Part shown: positions 45,786-57,245 of the stretch, piece by piece
Numbering within the stretch: the stretch's first letter is position 1
How the letters are laid out: each line of letters starts with the position of its first letter
Source of the DNA: Conoideocrella luteorostrata
Lineage: Eukaryota; Ascomycota; Sordariomycetes; Hypocreales; Clavicipitaceae
Direction of reading: 5' to 3'
Assembly (NCBI GenBank): GCA_032433595.1
Contig: JASWJB010000147.1
Location: 1 to 64,000 of the forward strand
Length of the DNA: 64,000 nucleotides
The notes under the pieces: generated by a model
Told to the model about the DNA's origin: nothing
What the model saw: the letters and a program-made list of their open reading frames with translations, nothing else
Databases searched by the model: none
Position numbers and translations under genes: made by a program

Positions 45786-48700
45786 TGCGAGGATTTTGAA
45801 AGCGTGCGGGCCTGTTGCGTTGATGGCATTAAGAAGTTGGAGATGGGTATCAGAGCAAATGTAGTCAAGATAATGCGATTTGCCACCCAAGGGCTGAGGT
45901 TGGAAATGATCCTCAACGCTGTCAAAAATACATTCTATCCGTGATATACATTCATTGCATTGAAATTTGGACATTATTAGAATATTCAGCGTGGTCTTTC
46001 TGCACATTAGGTGAGTTCGTTCGTCGCCGTGGTGGAAAGGCTGGCAGACCTTGCCGGTGAGGCTGAGTGCGCATACCCTACATCTCCATTCATCCAGACA
46101 GCCAGTTCCCAGTTCCTGGTGTAATCCGCATTTTGCATGAAACGCAGCTCACGTATGTTCTTAGGAAGATTTATTTCATGCTACTTACGTTTAAAATCAT
46201 AAGTCAACTACACCGCCGGGAAAGAACTATGCAGCAGGTGGCTTTTGAATCTGGTTCACTTAGAAGAAGTAAGCATTTTCGTGACTTTATCCACGTTTGG
46301 AATATAAACGAAGCAGACATAGGTAAGTGTGCCAAACAGCGGCGATTACTACAATGTTTAACAAGGGGTATTCTTTTTCTTTTTCATTTTATTCAATAAT
46401 TAGCATCCTTTTTCATTGCGCTGTTATTTGCTAATCTGGCTCATGACTTGAGGTCAAAAGGTCTTACAGGAAAAAGCACGCTGTGTCTCAACTGCTTCAT
46501 TATTTTCATTACGCAAATAGCTTCGTGAGTTTTTTTTTAGTTTTTTTTAACAAAAAAAAAAAAAACGAGTACCTGTTGTTTTTGTCAACATTAAAATTTT
46601 TTTGCATGTGGCGCTTCAAACAGTCCTTACTGTAATCTTCTGGAGAAAAAAGTTGCTTTATGACATGCGGGTGGGTGTGCCAACGATCATGCAATAATGA
46701 GATGGCTGAATCACTTTCCAGAGAAGATAGACGTGTTCGTTATGACGGAGCAATAATAGAAAAATTACTGAGAGCCATTAAAATGCTTCATCTGTGACAA
46801 CTTCACATAACCGGACATAATCAGCTTTTAGTTCATTGAAAGTTCGCCCGTCTCTGCAAGGTAGTGTGGACGACAGAAGATGGATGGTGTCAGCCACGGT
46901 TCAAGTAGTGCAATAATTGTCGGTCTTTAGTTTGTCCTGTTTTTGATGTGATTCATCATACAAGCCCAAAAAAATCATGACATAAAAAGGATGACACAAA
47001 AAAAAAACAAGATAGTCACATGCCGTCTCTCGCGCAGCGCATGAAAAGCGAAAGGTTTGGGCGGACGACACATTTTATGAGCAAATCTCTCCTTTCGTGC
47101 AGAGTTCGGTACGGCGCTGGCAGCTCACATGGCTCACATGAGATTAATCACGTCGGGTATTTGCACTGCTCAGCAAGAAAATGCAATTATTCGTTCCTGA
47201 AGATCATGAAAATACGAGACGTTGGATTGGATGGTTAGCTGCCAGAAGGATGATCACGGTGTTGGCGGGTCTTTGACGGATTGGGCGGATGCTATTTTGA
47301 GCAACCTGACCAGGGGTGCAGGAGCCTGTCTGTTCCTGTTCCTGTTCCTGGCACCAGCGGTGATGCTGCGCCTCAGTGACTAGTAGATTGCGCCTCAGCA
47401 GATGGAGTTGGGGCTGAGTATACGGAGCACTCCATACAGAATATACCGTACTCCGTAATTAACTACTGAAATGCTCGTCAGCCAGCCAGTTTGCCTGCCC
47501 AGGGGATGTTGACGTTGCCCGGCAGCCGACCATGCGTGCCGGATACGAGAATTGTTGCTGCCGAAAACGCCCTGTTGCCGTCTCGTTTTGCTGCCTTCCT
47601 TCGATCAGTGCCATCTCTGCAAGCTTAGGTTATTATTTCCCCCCCGATTGACTTACTGAGCAACATTGGTGGCTACTATTCCGTACCTAGGTGCTCTTAT
47701 GGGGGTACCACAACGTCGAGCCATATGCCCATGCTTAGGTAGCTTCTGTTCTTTTCTTTTCTTTTTTTTTTCCCCAGCAGGTGACAGAAGTCTAGCTACT
47801 TGGCTGCTTCTGGGTATGACGTATGTAACAAAACGGCAGAAAATACGATTGAGCGGTGGACAATAAATGGCTTTCGGACCACGGTGCATGCAAGAAAGAA
47901 TGATGCTGCTTCACACCGCCACGGCAAAGACATGAATATCCCTTATTTCCGGACAAATACACACATGGACCTCTTGTAACCAACTAGCCCATCAGCCCTA
48001 ATGAGGAGCTGGCAACAGGCTGCGCGCGAGCACCTATACGCCCATCTACAATACAATAAGCACTCGAGCCTATACTGTAATAGCGGCGGCGGCGGCACCA
48101 GCACCAGCAGCCGCGAAGCATAGCAGAGCAGAGCAGAGCGGAGCAAGGGCTTTCTGCAATACCGCCCGAAGCGGCCATCCGCAGGCCCCGTTCTGCTGAT
48201 GGACGCCCAGTGACGACGACCAGCGCGCTGCCATCCGATGCGCCACGACGCTGCGAGATGAACGGCCACAGGTGTCATTGTCATTGTCATTGGCTCCAGC
48301 TGGCAGAGAATATACTCCGTAGAATGCAGCGGAATCGCGGGCATTGGAGAACATGAGACATGATGACATTGACACTACAAAGTGGATGAAAGGACCATAG
48401 CCATGACCTCAGTCCTGCAACCAATGCTTTGTAGACGTCCTTTCCCAGACACGGGGATGCTAAGAAAATACGAGGTTCAGACAAAAAGTACGTTATGTCT
48501 TCTCCATAGCTACCCAGCAATCAGAGAGAGAGGTCTGTCAGTCGCCTTCAGTCAATCCTCGCTGCCCAGCAACTTGGTCCCTGCTAAGGAGGTGAGGGGC
48601 AGCCAAGAGTAATGCTCTTTTGCCCCGCCCCTCGCCTCAGACCCTGGCACCCCTGGCAGCCTGTGGCACAATGTGCTCGCGCCGCGCTCAAGCCGACCCA

Positions 48701-49221
48701 CACAGCCTCTGCGTCAACTGGACTGGATTTGCTGGACTGACGACGTCAACCGTGGCCCACGTCGATCAACACACGCCAGACCCGACCCGTAGTTACAAAT
48801 AGAGCTACAAATAGTTTGGTGTACATACGTAGGTGTTTACGGGCCACAGCCTGCTTCTGCAAGCCGACAAAAGCTTGTGTTTCCGACTGGATTACGGATT
48901 ACCTACGGAGTACGGAGTACCTAACTAGCTAGCTAGCTAGCCAATCTGATTGTTGCGCTTTCGTACTCGGCAAACGCCAATACTACACCGTTCTTTATAA
49001 GTCACCGCCATCGCCGCCTCCCCGGGCTGGACTCTGGACCCTTGACTTCTCCTCCTCTCATATTCACCAAACAAACCCCTCCATTGCTCTCTAGATACCC
49101 CCCTTTGTCACTCCCCCTAACTTCGCCTACCACCCATACTTTCTTGTTGAAAACATTCTTCCCCAAGAAGCTCTCTGTTCCAGCTGAACGCCCTCAATCT
49201 CAGCTCTCAAATACAGACACA
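45786..49221. other. 3.4-kb intergenic region, simple repeats
   Basis: No gene is supported. It holds a T-run/A-run pair (46527-46565: TTTTTTTTTAGTTTTTTTTAAC then a long A-run) that could pair as a hairpin, TTCCTG repeats (47331-47355), a GGCGGC/CAGCAC tract (48083-48147), CATTGT repeats (48273-48293), CTAG repeats (48921-48942), and TACTCCGTA words at 47449, 48313, 48904 and 48911 (the last two in tandem on the opposite strand). The final 180 bp before 49222 is a C/T-rich leader of UAP1 without ATG. Confidence 0.5.
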
Positions 49222-50812
49222 ATGGACAAGGTCAAGGAGATTCTCCATGTCGGTTCCAAGAGCGGTAGCAGTGACCACAAGCCTTCGGAGCCGTCAGCAG
49301 AGGCTGTGGCCGACCTCAAGGCCAAGTACGCCGAGGCTGGTCAGGACCATGTCCTCACCTTCTACGACTCTCTCAATCCCGCAGACAAGGCAGCTTTGTA
49401 CGACCAATTATCTAGCTTCAACCCCGCCCACATCAACGACATAACAAAACGAGCACTTGGCGAAACCAAGTCGGACACTCCTGACACCCTCGAGCCCCTC
49501 CCCGAATCCGCTCAGGCCAGCATTCTCGACTCGAGCGCAGATGACATCAACAAATGGTACAGCTCAGGCCTGGACCTTATTGGCAGGAACAAAGTTGCCG
49601 TGGTCCTCATGGCTGGTGGCCAGGGAACACGATTAGGGAGCTCCGCCCCCAAGGGCTGCTACGACATCGGATTGCCGTCTCACAAGAGCTTGTTCCAGAT
49701 CCAGGCCGAGCGGATTCGACAGATCCAGGAGCTTGCTGCCAAGAAGGACGGCAGTGGCTCCGTCGTGGTCCCCTGGTACGTCATGACCAGCGGCCCAACC
49801 CGCAAGCCCACCGAGGACTTCTTCGAGGAGAACAAGTACTTTGGCCTGAACAAGGCCAACATCCAGATTTTTGATCAGGGTGTCCTGCCGTGCATCTCCA
49901 ACGAAGGCAAGATTCTTCTCGAGAGCAAGGGCAAGGTCGCCGTTGCCCCCGACGGCAACGGCGGCATCTACCAAGCCTTGATTGTGTCCGGTGTCCTCGA
50001 TGACATGCGCAAGCGGGGCATTGAGCACATTCACGCCTATTGTGTCGATAACTGCTTGGTCAAGGTTGCCGATCCCGTTTTCCTTGGCTTCTCGTCGTCA
50101 CTAGACGTCGACATTGCTACCAAGGTGGTGCGCAAGCGTGACGCGACCGAGTCTGTTGGCCTGATCCTCTCCAAGAACGGCAAGCCGGACGTGGTCGAGT
50201 ACTCTGAGATTGACAAGGCCACAGCCGAGGCCGAGGACCCCAAACATCCTGGTGTTCTGAAGTTCCGGGCCGCCAACATCGTGAACCACTACTACTCGTT
50301 CCGCTTTTTGGAGTCTATCCCCCAGTGGGCTCACAAGCTGCCTCATCACATTGCCCGAAAGAAGATTCCGTTTGCCGACACCGAGACCGGCGAGACTGTC
50401 AAACCCGAGTCACCCAACGGCATCAAGCTCGAGCAGTTTGTCTTTGACGTCTTCCCCATGCTGCCTCTGGAAAAGTTCGCATGCATGGAGGTCCGTCGTG
50501 AGGACGAGTTCTCTCCCTTGAAGAATGCGCGAGGCAAGGGCCAGGACGACCCCGACACCAGCCGAAGTGATATTATGGCCCAGGGCCAACGATGGGCCGC
50601 TGCGGCCGGTGCAACGGTTGTGGCCGATGGGGGCGTTGAGGTGTCTCCTCTGATCAGCTATGTAAGTTCCCAACTTGGCTCGGCTTGTTCGTACAATACG
50701 AGTATGTCCATGTAGCGCCTTTGCTAACGAACCAAATTCACAGGGTGGCGAGGGTCTCGAAAAGCTCAGTGGCAAGACTATCACAGCGCCCGCTGTTTTG
50801 GAGCGAGAATAA
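49222..50812 (+). CDS. UAP1: UDP-N-acetylglucosamine pyrophosphorylase
   Basis: Exons 49222-50661 and 50744-50812 (82-bp intron) give 502 residues. It makes UDP-GlcNAc from GlcNAc-1-P and UTP, the precursor for chitin, N-glycans and GPI anchors. Motif [20 protein letters not shown] (about 130-149) is the nucleotidyl-transfer signature (yeast Qri1/UAP1). Further conserved blocks are [56 protein letters not shown] and VEYSEI. The C-terminus [20 protein letters not shown] comes from exon 2. An ATG-less CT-rich frame runs upstream, but [10 protein letters not shown] is the family start. No localisation signal is seen, consistent with a cytosolic enzyme. Confidence 0.94.
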
Positions 50813-51310
50813 ACTAGTTTTGTCGGGGAAAAAGAAAAGAGGAAAGGAAACGGGGAATTTGCGTGTATTTCTTGCTTGGGGGCGTTAATTGCGAGGGTCA
50901 CCAGGAAGAAATGCTTTATCACAGGGATCTACGCAGGGATATAGGTTGCATGCAGGTACTGTCTTGCAACCAAATGCATTAGAGCGAAGCACTTTGCCAG
51001 CTTTTCTTTTTACCATGAACGACAAATATTGTTCATGTTAAGCCACAGTCCGTGTACATTACCTACTGACCTCTAAATCGTGAAAGCAGCAAAATCAGGA
51101 CAATGAAGCACCAGTTAAGCACGCTATGTATACCATTGAAGCTCGCCAGCTTTCAAACATGATTATAAATTGGCGCTACCGTGTGGAGCAAGTATTTTAT
51201 ATGTTCAAATAGAGCTACAAACAGGCTCCTCTATATTTTTTTCTATCCACTATCCATAAGCAAAGGAAGTGGCCATCACTTCGTTTTACATATCTAGACT
51301 CTACTTTACT
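50813..51310. other. Convergent intergenic region (UAP1 / TRR1)
   Basis: 3' flanks of two convergent genes, AT-rich; nothing else seen. Confidence 0.5.
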
Positions 51311-52472
51311 TTACTCCTGCTCGCTAATGAACTTCTCGGCCTCGAGAGCAGCCATGCATCCAGTACCTATGAGCAGTTAGCATCTTGCCCAGTGAGCTCG
51401 CAAAGCCGGAGCCAATCCAATCGGATCAACTCAGCGTAAATTGAGGTAGAGGAAGGGGAGAGACGGAGACGGACCCGGGGGGGGGGGGGTAAAACATACC
51501 AGCACTAGTAATAGCCTGTCTGTACTTCTTGTCCTGCACATCACCTGCAGCAAAGACGCCCTCGATGCTGGTCAGCGTCGTGCCAGGCTTCGTCAGGATA
51601 TACCCATCCGAATCCATATCCACCTGTCCCTTGACGAGGTTGGTCGCAGGATCATGGCCAATAGCGTAAAACAGGCCGTTTGCGTCGGCCACGTCCTCCT
51701 TCCCAGTTTTGGTGTCCTTGACGACAATATGGGTCATGAGGCCGTCCGCTCCGCCTCGCACCTCTGTGGCAACCGAGTTGAAGCGCACTGTCACCTTTTC
51801 GTTCTTCAGCAGTCTAGTGGCCATTGCCTTGCTCGCGCGAAGAACATCCCGACGCACAAGGACGGTAACGTGGCTGCCGTATTTGGTCAAAAACGTAGCC
51901 TCCTCAGCGGCCGAGTCACCTCCTCCGATCACGTAGAGAGGCTTGTTGCGGAAGATGGGGAGGGCGCCGTCGCAGACTGCGCACGCGGAGATGCCGTTCT
52001 GCCAGTACTTGTCTTCGCCGGGGAGGTTCATGCGCCGGGCGGATGCTCCTGTGGCGATGATGACAGCGTCGGCCGTGTGCGTCTCGTCGGGGTTGAACTC
52101 GGTGGTGTATTTGAAGGGGCGAGCGGAGAGGTCGAGCGTCGAGACGGTGTCGGTGACAACTTCTGTGCCGAACCGCTCGGATTGCTGCTTCATGTTATCC
52201 ATGAGCGCTTGGCCCATGATGCCGTCAGGGAAGCCGGGGAAGTTTTCGACCTCGGTCGTGGTGGTGAGTTGGCCGCCTGCGGCGATGCCATTGGCCATGA
52301 AGCCCTCATATAGGACGGCTGTCTCTCGATTATTTTAGTAAAAAAATTCCCCAGTGTGTAGAGTGGCAAGAGATAAAGCGCGCAACTTACGCTTCAGCTC
52401 TGCTCTGGCCAAATACACGGCTGCGGTGTGAGCCGCTGGGCCGGAGCCGATGATGACGACCTTGCTGTGCAT
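51311..52472 (-). CDS. TRR1: Thioredoxin reductase (NADPH)
   Basis: Minus-strand exons 52472-52391, 52318-51500 and 51366-51311 (introns 72 and 133 bp) give 318 residues from [18 protein letters not shown]. The low-molecular-weight flavoenzyme passes NADPH electrons to thioredoxin. Seen: FAD Rossmann GSGPAA (about 9-14), [19 protein letters not shown], redox disulphide CAVCDG (about 142-147), NADPH Rossmann [12 protein letters not shown], and FAD motif [16 protein letters not shown] with C-terminal [15 protein letters not shown]. The intron before the last exon contains a 13-nt G-run on the plus strand (51477-51489). The ATG at 52472 is the only ATG in a leader of over 230 nt; the in-frame upstream extension is described separately. 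Confidence 0.94.
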
Positions 52473-52703
52473 CTTTCTGGCTCGCTCGGCGGCAGTAGCA
52501 CCGGGTGTGGATGTGGTCTTTTGAAATGCTGCCGCGGCTGCGATGGATAGTCCGGCACTGGAGCGCAGGGTCCGCCGGAGACTTGAGGCGAACAGCTTGG
52601 CGGTTTTCGACGGCGATTGACCCGGGGCGGAGGTTAGATTATTGATTGTATGGCTGGATTCCGAGGGTTGCGAGGCCGAGAAAAGTTGAGGGTGCTTTAC
52701 TAA
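52473..52703 (-). other. In-frame ATG-less extension with mitochondrial-presequence character
   Basis: Reading upstream from the TRR1 ATG in the same frame, 77 codons stay open until a TAA at 52706-52704, and none is ATG. The last 41 begin with a CTG at 52595 (AAG before it gives A at -3): LFASSLRRTLRSSAGLSIAA, then AAAFQKTTSTPGATAAERAR and K. This is rich in Arg, Ser, Ala and Leu with a single acidic residue, as in matrix-targeting presequences. A TATA-like AATAAAAG lies near 52766-52773 on the minus strand, so this stretch would be in the transcript. Yeast GRS1 and ALA1 use UUG and ACG this way; whether this gene does is inference. Confidence 0.5.
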
Positions 52704-52706
52704 TTA

Positions 52707-53301
52707 GGGGTCGTAGATGCGTGGAGGGGTTAGGTGGTTAGAGGAGGGGCGGTTTGACGGGAGGGCTTTTATTGCGGGATTGAATTGAAAGATGGAATGC
52801 TCAACTACTGGCCGTCATTACTCGGGACCCTATTTACTTTAAGCACTTGGAGGCGAATTGGTATACTGCTAAGTACTCCGTACGCATACTAATATAGTAG
52901 ATTACGTTCGGGAATAGCAGAGATGGACTATTTGTCAAGCCCCGATTTCTAAGCTGTCGGCATGAGCGAGCATCACAACAAGAACAAACCGGTACCTGGT
53001 TAGTCAAACCATGCCGCCGCCCATGCGCCGTGCCCTCCATAGTTGCCCCATGTCGCATCAGAATTCGGCCGTCCGGATCTGCCAACTGAGCCAACCATGT
53101 ATAGCAACTACAGAACGGCGTTAGATACATCACGAACCCAGGTGTGCAAGGCCGCGGTCCGAAACCACTCTTCTCAAGTTGTTCTTCTCTCATCAGTGCT
53201 CACCATAACTCTTATAATGCACCTTCATATACTCAGGATGCTCAATATGCTTAGTGCACTCAATGCAATTATATACATCAAACTCCTCTCCAAGCCGTCG
53301 A
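52707..53301. other. TRR1 promoter / VPS53 downstream region
   Basis: No gene is supported. It has the TATA-like CTTTTATT (plus strand 52766-52773) and a TACTCCGTA word (52874). A minus-strand frame at 53193-53340 reads CIECTKHIEHPEYMKVHY with metal-ligand-like residues, but it is out of frame with VPS53 and ends without support. Confidence 0.4.
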
Positions 53302-55915
53302 TCATCGCTGTCCGTCCTCCCCACCCCCCTTTCCAAACCTCGCGCCCAACCCTCCAATGTCCCTTCTGAAAAACTTGCCAAAATTCCTCAAATTCTCATT
53401 TATGGTCGCCTTCTCTGCGCTTTGCCCTGTAGTGGTTCCAATATCCCTAGCCGCACTCAGCAGCTTCTCTCCCAAGAACCCTGCGTCGAATCGCGACCCC
53501 GAGGCTGCTGTTAATGCCGCACCAGGATTCATGCCAATACCGCCCGTGCTACCCATCCCGCTGGTCATCATGAGCGGCGCAAGTAACGGTGAGTTCTGAA
53601 CGAGTTTGTCGTTGGAAGAGCCATCTCTGTGAATGCCAAAGAGCTCAAGGAGGTGCGACTGGTCTTGCTTTCGAATGCCCTTCAACTCCAGAATCTTTTT
53701 GAAGTTGGTATCAGAGCGGTCTCCAATATGAATGAGATAGGCTTGGACGAGGCCTTCCGGGGGTGATTGGCGTATTTGAAGAGTTTTGAGGAGCGGATCC
53801 ATGCGACTCATGGACTGTTCGACGCGACGCACAAAGCTGGACGGCGGGCCTTGTTGGGTGGATGAAGGGTTATGATAGGAGAGGAGGTTACCGAATGACT
53901 TGGTCAAGGCATATTTGTCAACGAGCATCTGTACCAGTAAGTCAACATAGAACTCGAAGAAAGTGGCGGTTCGGTTTGGTTAGGAAAACTGACCTGCTGA
54001 GCACCAACCTCAGAAATCGGCCGACAATGCACAATGTTGTTGATATAGGCCGTGGCTAAATGCTCAATCAACTTGTCGCAGAATGCCTTCGCATACTGCT
54101 GCTTGGCCACCACACCCAGTATCTCCTCCGTCCTCGCATTGACGTGCCTGATCAGTTCGCCTACATACGAGCTCTGGTCGCCCGCGCTGTCCATAGTACT
54201 CCAATTTGTATTCTTCATTTCTCGCCACGTAGTCTCGCAATCCAATTCAACAATATGCACCAAGGCCAGCACAGCAGCGCTGGCCACACCCAGGAATGCA
54301 TCCGACTGCGAAGACATGTCCACCTTGGAAACAAGCTCATTGTCGATGCGCTTCTTGATGTTCTCTTCTAGTTGATTCGTGTTGGTATGCCAAAAGTCTG
54401 TTGTATTTAGGACCAAAACAGCATCCTGAACAGATGGGTTCCGCGATCCTCCGGCTTGTAGAATATGGAGTAGTACTTGTTGCGCATACTCATCCAGATA
54501 TTTGGACAGTACCTTGGACAAATCTAGCAATCGGTCACTGGTGGACAGTTTCGCACATTGCGAAAGCGTCAGCTTATAAAAGTGGAAAAGCTCAATGGCC
54601 GATGGAATGACCGCTTGAGGTGAAAATTCCTCATCATCAGGGACGAGTGGTTGGCTGCGATACTTTGGTATCATGGACGCCAATTGTTTATCTTGCGAGT
54701 CAACCCACAAGCTCAAGTACGGCTCAAATGCTACGGAGATGAGGCCATTAAAGTTGTGCGACTGACCCTCCGCCGAGCTCAGAGTGTCAATGCTCGCCCT
54801 GGATTCGTTTGAGAACTTCTTCTCGATGCTTTGCTCGAAGTCGAGCGTTTCTTGTAAACAACTCAGCAAGAGGTTGACATCGATCTTGTTATTACCATCG
54901 CTCCTCCTCATACTTCTCTCCAAAATGCCCTTGAAATCCTCCCGCGTCCCATCACAGAACGCTGTCGCCAACAATTCACCCACATGCCAATTCGAAGGGA
55001 AGATGGCCGCATGGTCATCCTCATGCGTCTTGATCATGCGCTTAAACCACGAATACCTCCGGCCAATATTATCCAAGCTTCCCGCCTCATCATTGCCTCG
55101 AAAAACTTGTCGATATTCTCTTAGTTCCGTGTTGACGTACCAAGTAATAATTCTCGACTTGGCTGAGTCCCCTAACGCATCCAAAACGAGGCAGGATTCG
55201 ACTAACAGGTTCTTCTTGGAAGAAACTTCGCTTTTCGTAAACGCCATTTCAAAATCGTCACACACTTGCTCAAGAAGCTCTCTCTGAAGCTCGGAGACCT
55301 CGCGGCTTAGCGTCGCAATCTGCTCAATGCTTCGGTAGCTGTTGAAGTGCTTCATCAACTGAATGACAGCTTGTAGGAGACCGGCACACTCCCTATATTG
55401 CCTGGATTTAGCCAGACCACGCAGCTGCTCATAAGCGGTCGTCAGCATCTGTAACCTCTTCAATGCCGTCATGCTGAGGGTCAGATTTCGCTTTGTGCCA
55501 TCCAGCCGCTTGATTTCTGCCGTCATGGAGGTGATGCTCTGTTCTGTTTCTATCGCTCGTGACCGTACCGTCTCGATCTTGCGGAAGAGTTGTGCCAGCT
55601 CCGTCTGTGCCGATTGCATCCTCTCCAGACTTGAGTCTGGTTTGTAGGCTTGTTCAAGCTCCAGACTGTCGATTTCGCTGGATAGCACATTCTGGTGAGC
55701 CTGAAGGGCTTGTGACACTTGGCTGATGGACGAGACCGTCGAAGGATGGGGGAACAGCATATTGAGATGCTCCATTGGATCATAGTCGACTGTACCAAAT
55801 CATGCGACAGGGGTCAGCGCTTGCAGATATGTGGTTATTCAACTTCCTGAAGCAAGTACTGACCAGCGTCAAGCGCGGATGCTTCCACCGCGTTCCCGTT
55901 CATCTTGACGGACAT
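53302..55915 (-). CDS. VPS53: VPS53, GARP/EARP tethering complex subunit
   Basis: Exons 55915-55864, 55789-53994 and 53928-53302 (introns 74 and 65 bp) give 824 residues, matching yeast Vps53 size. GARP tethers endosome-derived vesicles at the late Golgi. The diagnostic N-terminus across intron 1 is VDYDPMEHLNMLFPHPST then SQVSQALQAHQNVL; a coiled-coil CATCHR-type helical region follows (SSEIDSLELEQAYKPDSSLE ... QRELLEQVCDDFE). The C-terminal exon holds LVDKYALTKSFGNLL and a Gly/Arg tail (GLGARFGKGGGEDGQR). The start is MSVKMNGN at 55915; MNGN at 55903 is possible. Both introns use a GTCAGT donor. The next gene upstream is FN3, which points the same way. Confidence 0.9.
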
Positions 55916-57245
55916 GAAGCCAGCTTTGCAGTTTGCCTGGCATGTCAATGCTGTTTTTTTCGCGGTAGAGATGCCTCCAGTCTCGCTGTCTGCTCTAATT
56001 CGGCATTCGGCAGTCCCACCTACATCGCTAGGAGCAGATTGTGAAGCTGTCATCAACGCCATGACTACTCCGTAGCTTGACTGCCATCGAACAACGTCAA
56101 AAAGTGGGTCTAGCTTCAGCACCTTTGTGCTAGATTTCCACAACCAATGAGTTACTCGGCTGCGATGAAGTAGGGATTACTCTAAGCTCTAAGTACTATG
56201 CTATACAATATGTTATTGTTAGATTTTATGTATTACTTAAAAAAAAAAAAACTTCTACATTTATTGTTGCGTACAGAATAGTCCAACTGATAACAGTCAC
56301 TCACGTGACAGAACTATCATATGTAAGAGAAGTTTCAAGATGAATTTAACAATTAACAATCTTACATCCCAGAGCTTATTATTGTGACTTAATCTATATC
56401 TATACTCTTATGACTATCTACTACATACACTAATGGCGCGCTACATGCCGCTACTCGCCGCCACACACCACACACTGCTACACAGCACAAATCCGCAAGT
56501 CCTAGATTTCTGTGAAAAAGAATTATTAGTTAATATTTTCTAGCAGAATATAGTCGGAGAGCAATTTCATTGCGCAGTAAATTCAGGAACTTGTGTTGTA
56601 TGGCAGCGTGCGGCGCCGTGCGGCACGGATTGTGAGTTCAACAGAAATAAATAAATAGTTAATTAAGAAAAATTAAGAAAAAGCACTCGGATTTTACAAT
56701 TTATCATTATTACTCAATTATATAGTTGTAGGGACTACTAGTAAGCTCTAAGCATTAGGTTATATAATGCCCTTTGTATATTAGCTCTTACACTTAATCA
56801 CTTATAGTGTAACCCAATTGCACTTGACACCTTGCCCACTTGATAACGATACACTAGTGTCGCAATCATGGAATGAGTCCTCCGTAGAGAAATGGAAGTA
56901 GCACAAAGAGAGGTTCAATCCTAAAGCATTCCCACATGCGCATCTACTGTCCAAGGGGCCGTAGAGACGAGTTGTAGGCCTTGGTTTTATTGGATCTCTG
57001 CCGCTTTATTTGTAAATCAACGCTGGAGCTTTCCAACTGGATACTTAACTGCAGAGAGCATTGATGGAGACGTCCCCAAGTCGTAGGCAGCCTGGTTTCG
57101 ATTCGTTAAATGCGTAATAAATCACCATAGAGACAACAAGTTTAACCATTCCAATAAAGTCGATTCTTCTTCCGCTTTGTATTCAATGCGACTCGCTGTT
57201 CTAATGTATACCACAACGCTGGCTGAGCACAGTATTTGATGCTGC
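55916..57245. other. AT-rich intergenic island with degenerate direct repeats
   Basis: GTAGGGATTACTCTAAGCTCTAAG near 56169 recurs in degenerate direct form near 56728 (GTAGGGACTACTAGTAAGCTCT), about 560 bp apart. The sequence between is AT-rich with an A-run (56240-56252) and looks like a decayed insertion. The TACTCCGTA word at 56066 is the last in the window. No gene is seen. Confidence 0.45.

Noticed and set aside
45786..46007. 74-residue N-terminal extension of the DNA glycosylase
   Set aside because: No family similarity; MEGEQQ start fits related proteins better.
49042..49221. In-frame, ATG-less extension of UAP1
   Set aside because: Pro/Ser/Thr/Leu composition reflects the CT-rich leader; it does not resemble a targeting peptide as the TRR1 extension does.
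51477..51489. 13-nt G-run in the TRR1 intron as a functional G-quadruplex
   Set aside because: A single homopolymer in an intron is as easily slippage or a sequencing artefact.
53193..53381. Minus-strand ORF with C-x-x-C and His residues downstream of VPS53
   Set aside because: Out of frame with VPS53, no splice site links it convincingly, and its first part overlaps VPS53 coding sequence.
57085..57115. B-box-like GGTTTCGATTC suggesting a tRNA gene
   Set aside because: No A-box or acceptor-stem complementarity was found around it; no tRNA could be supported anywhere in the window.
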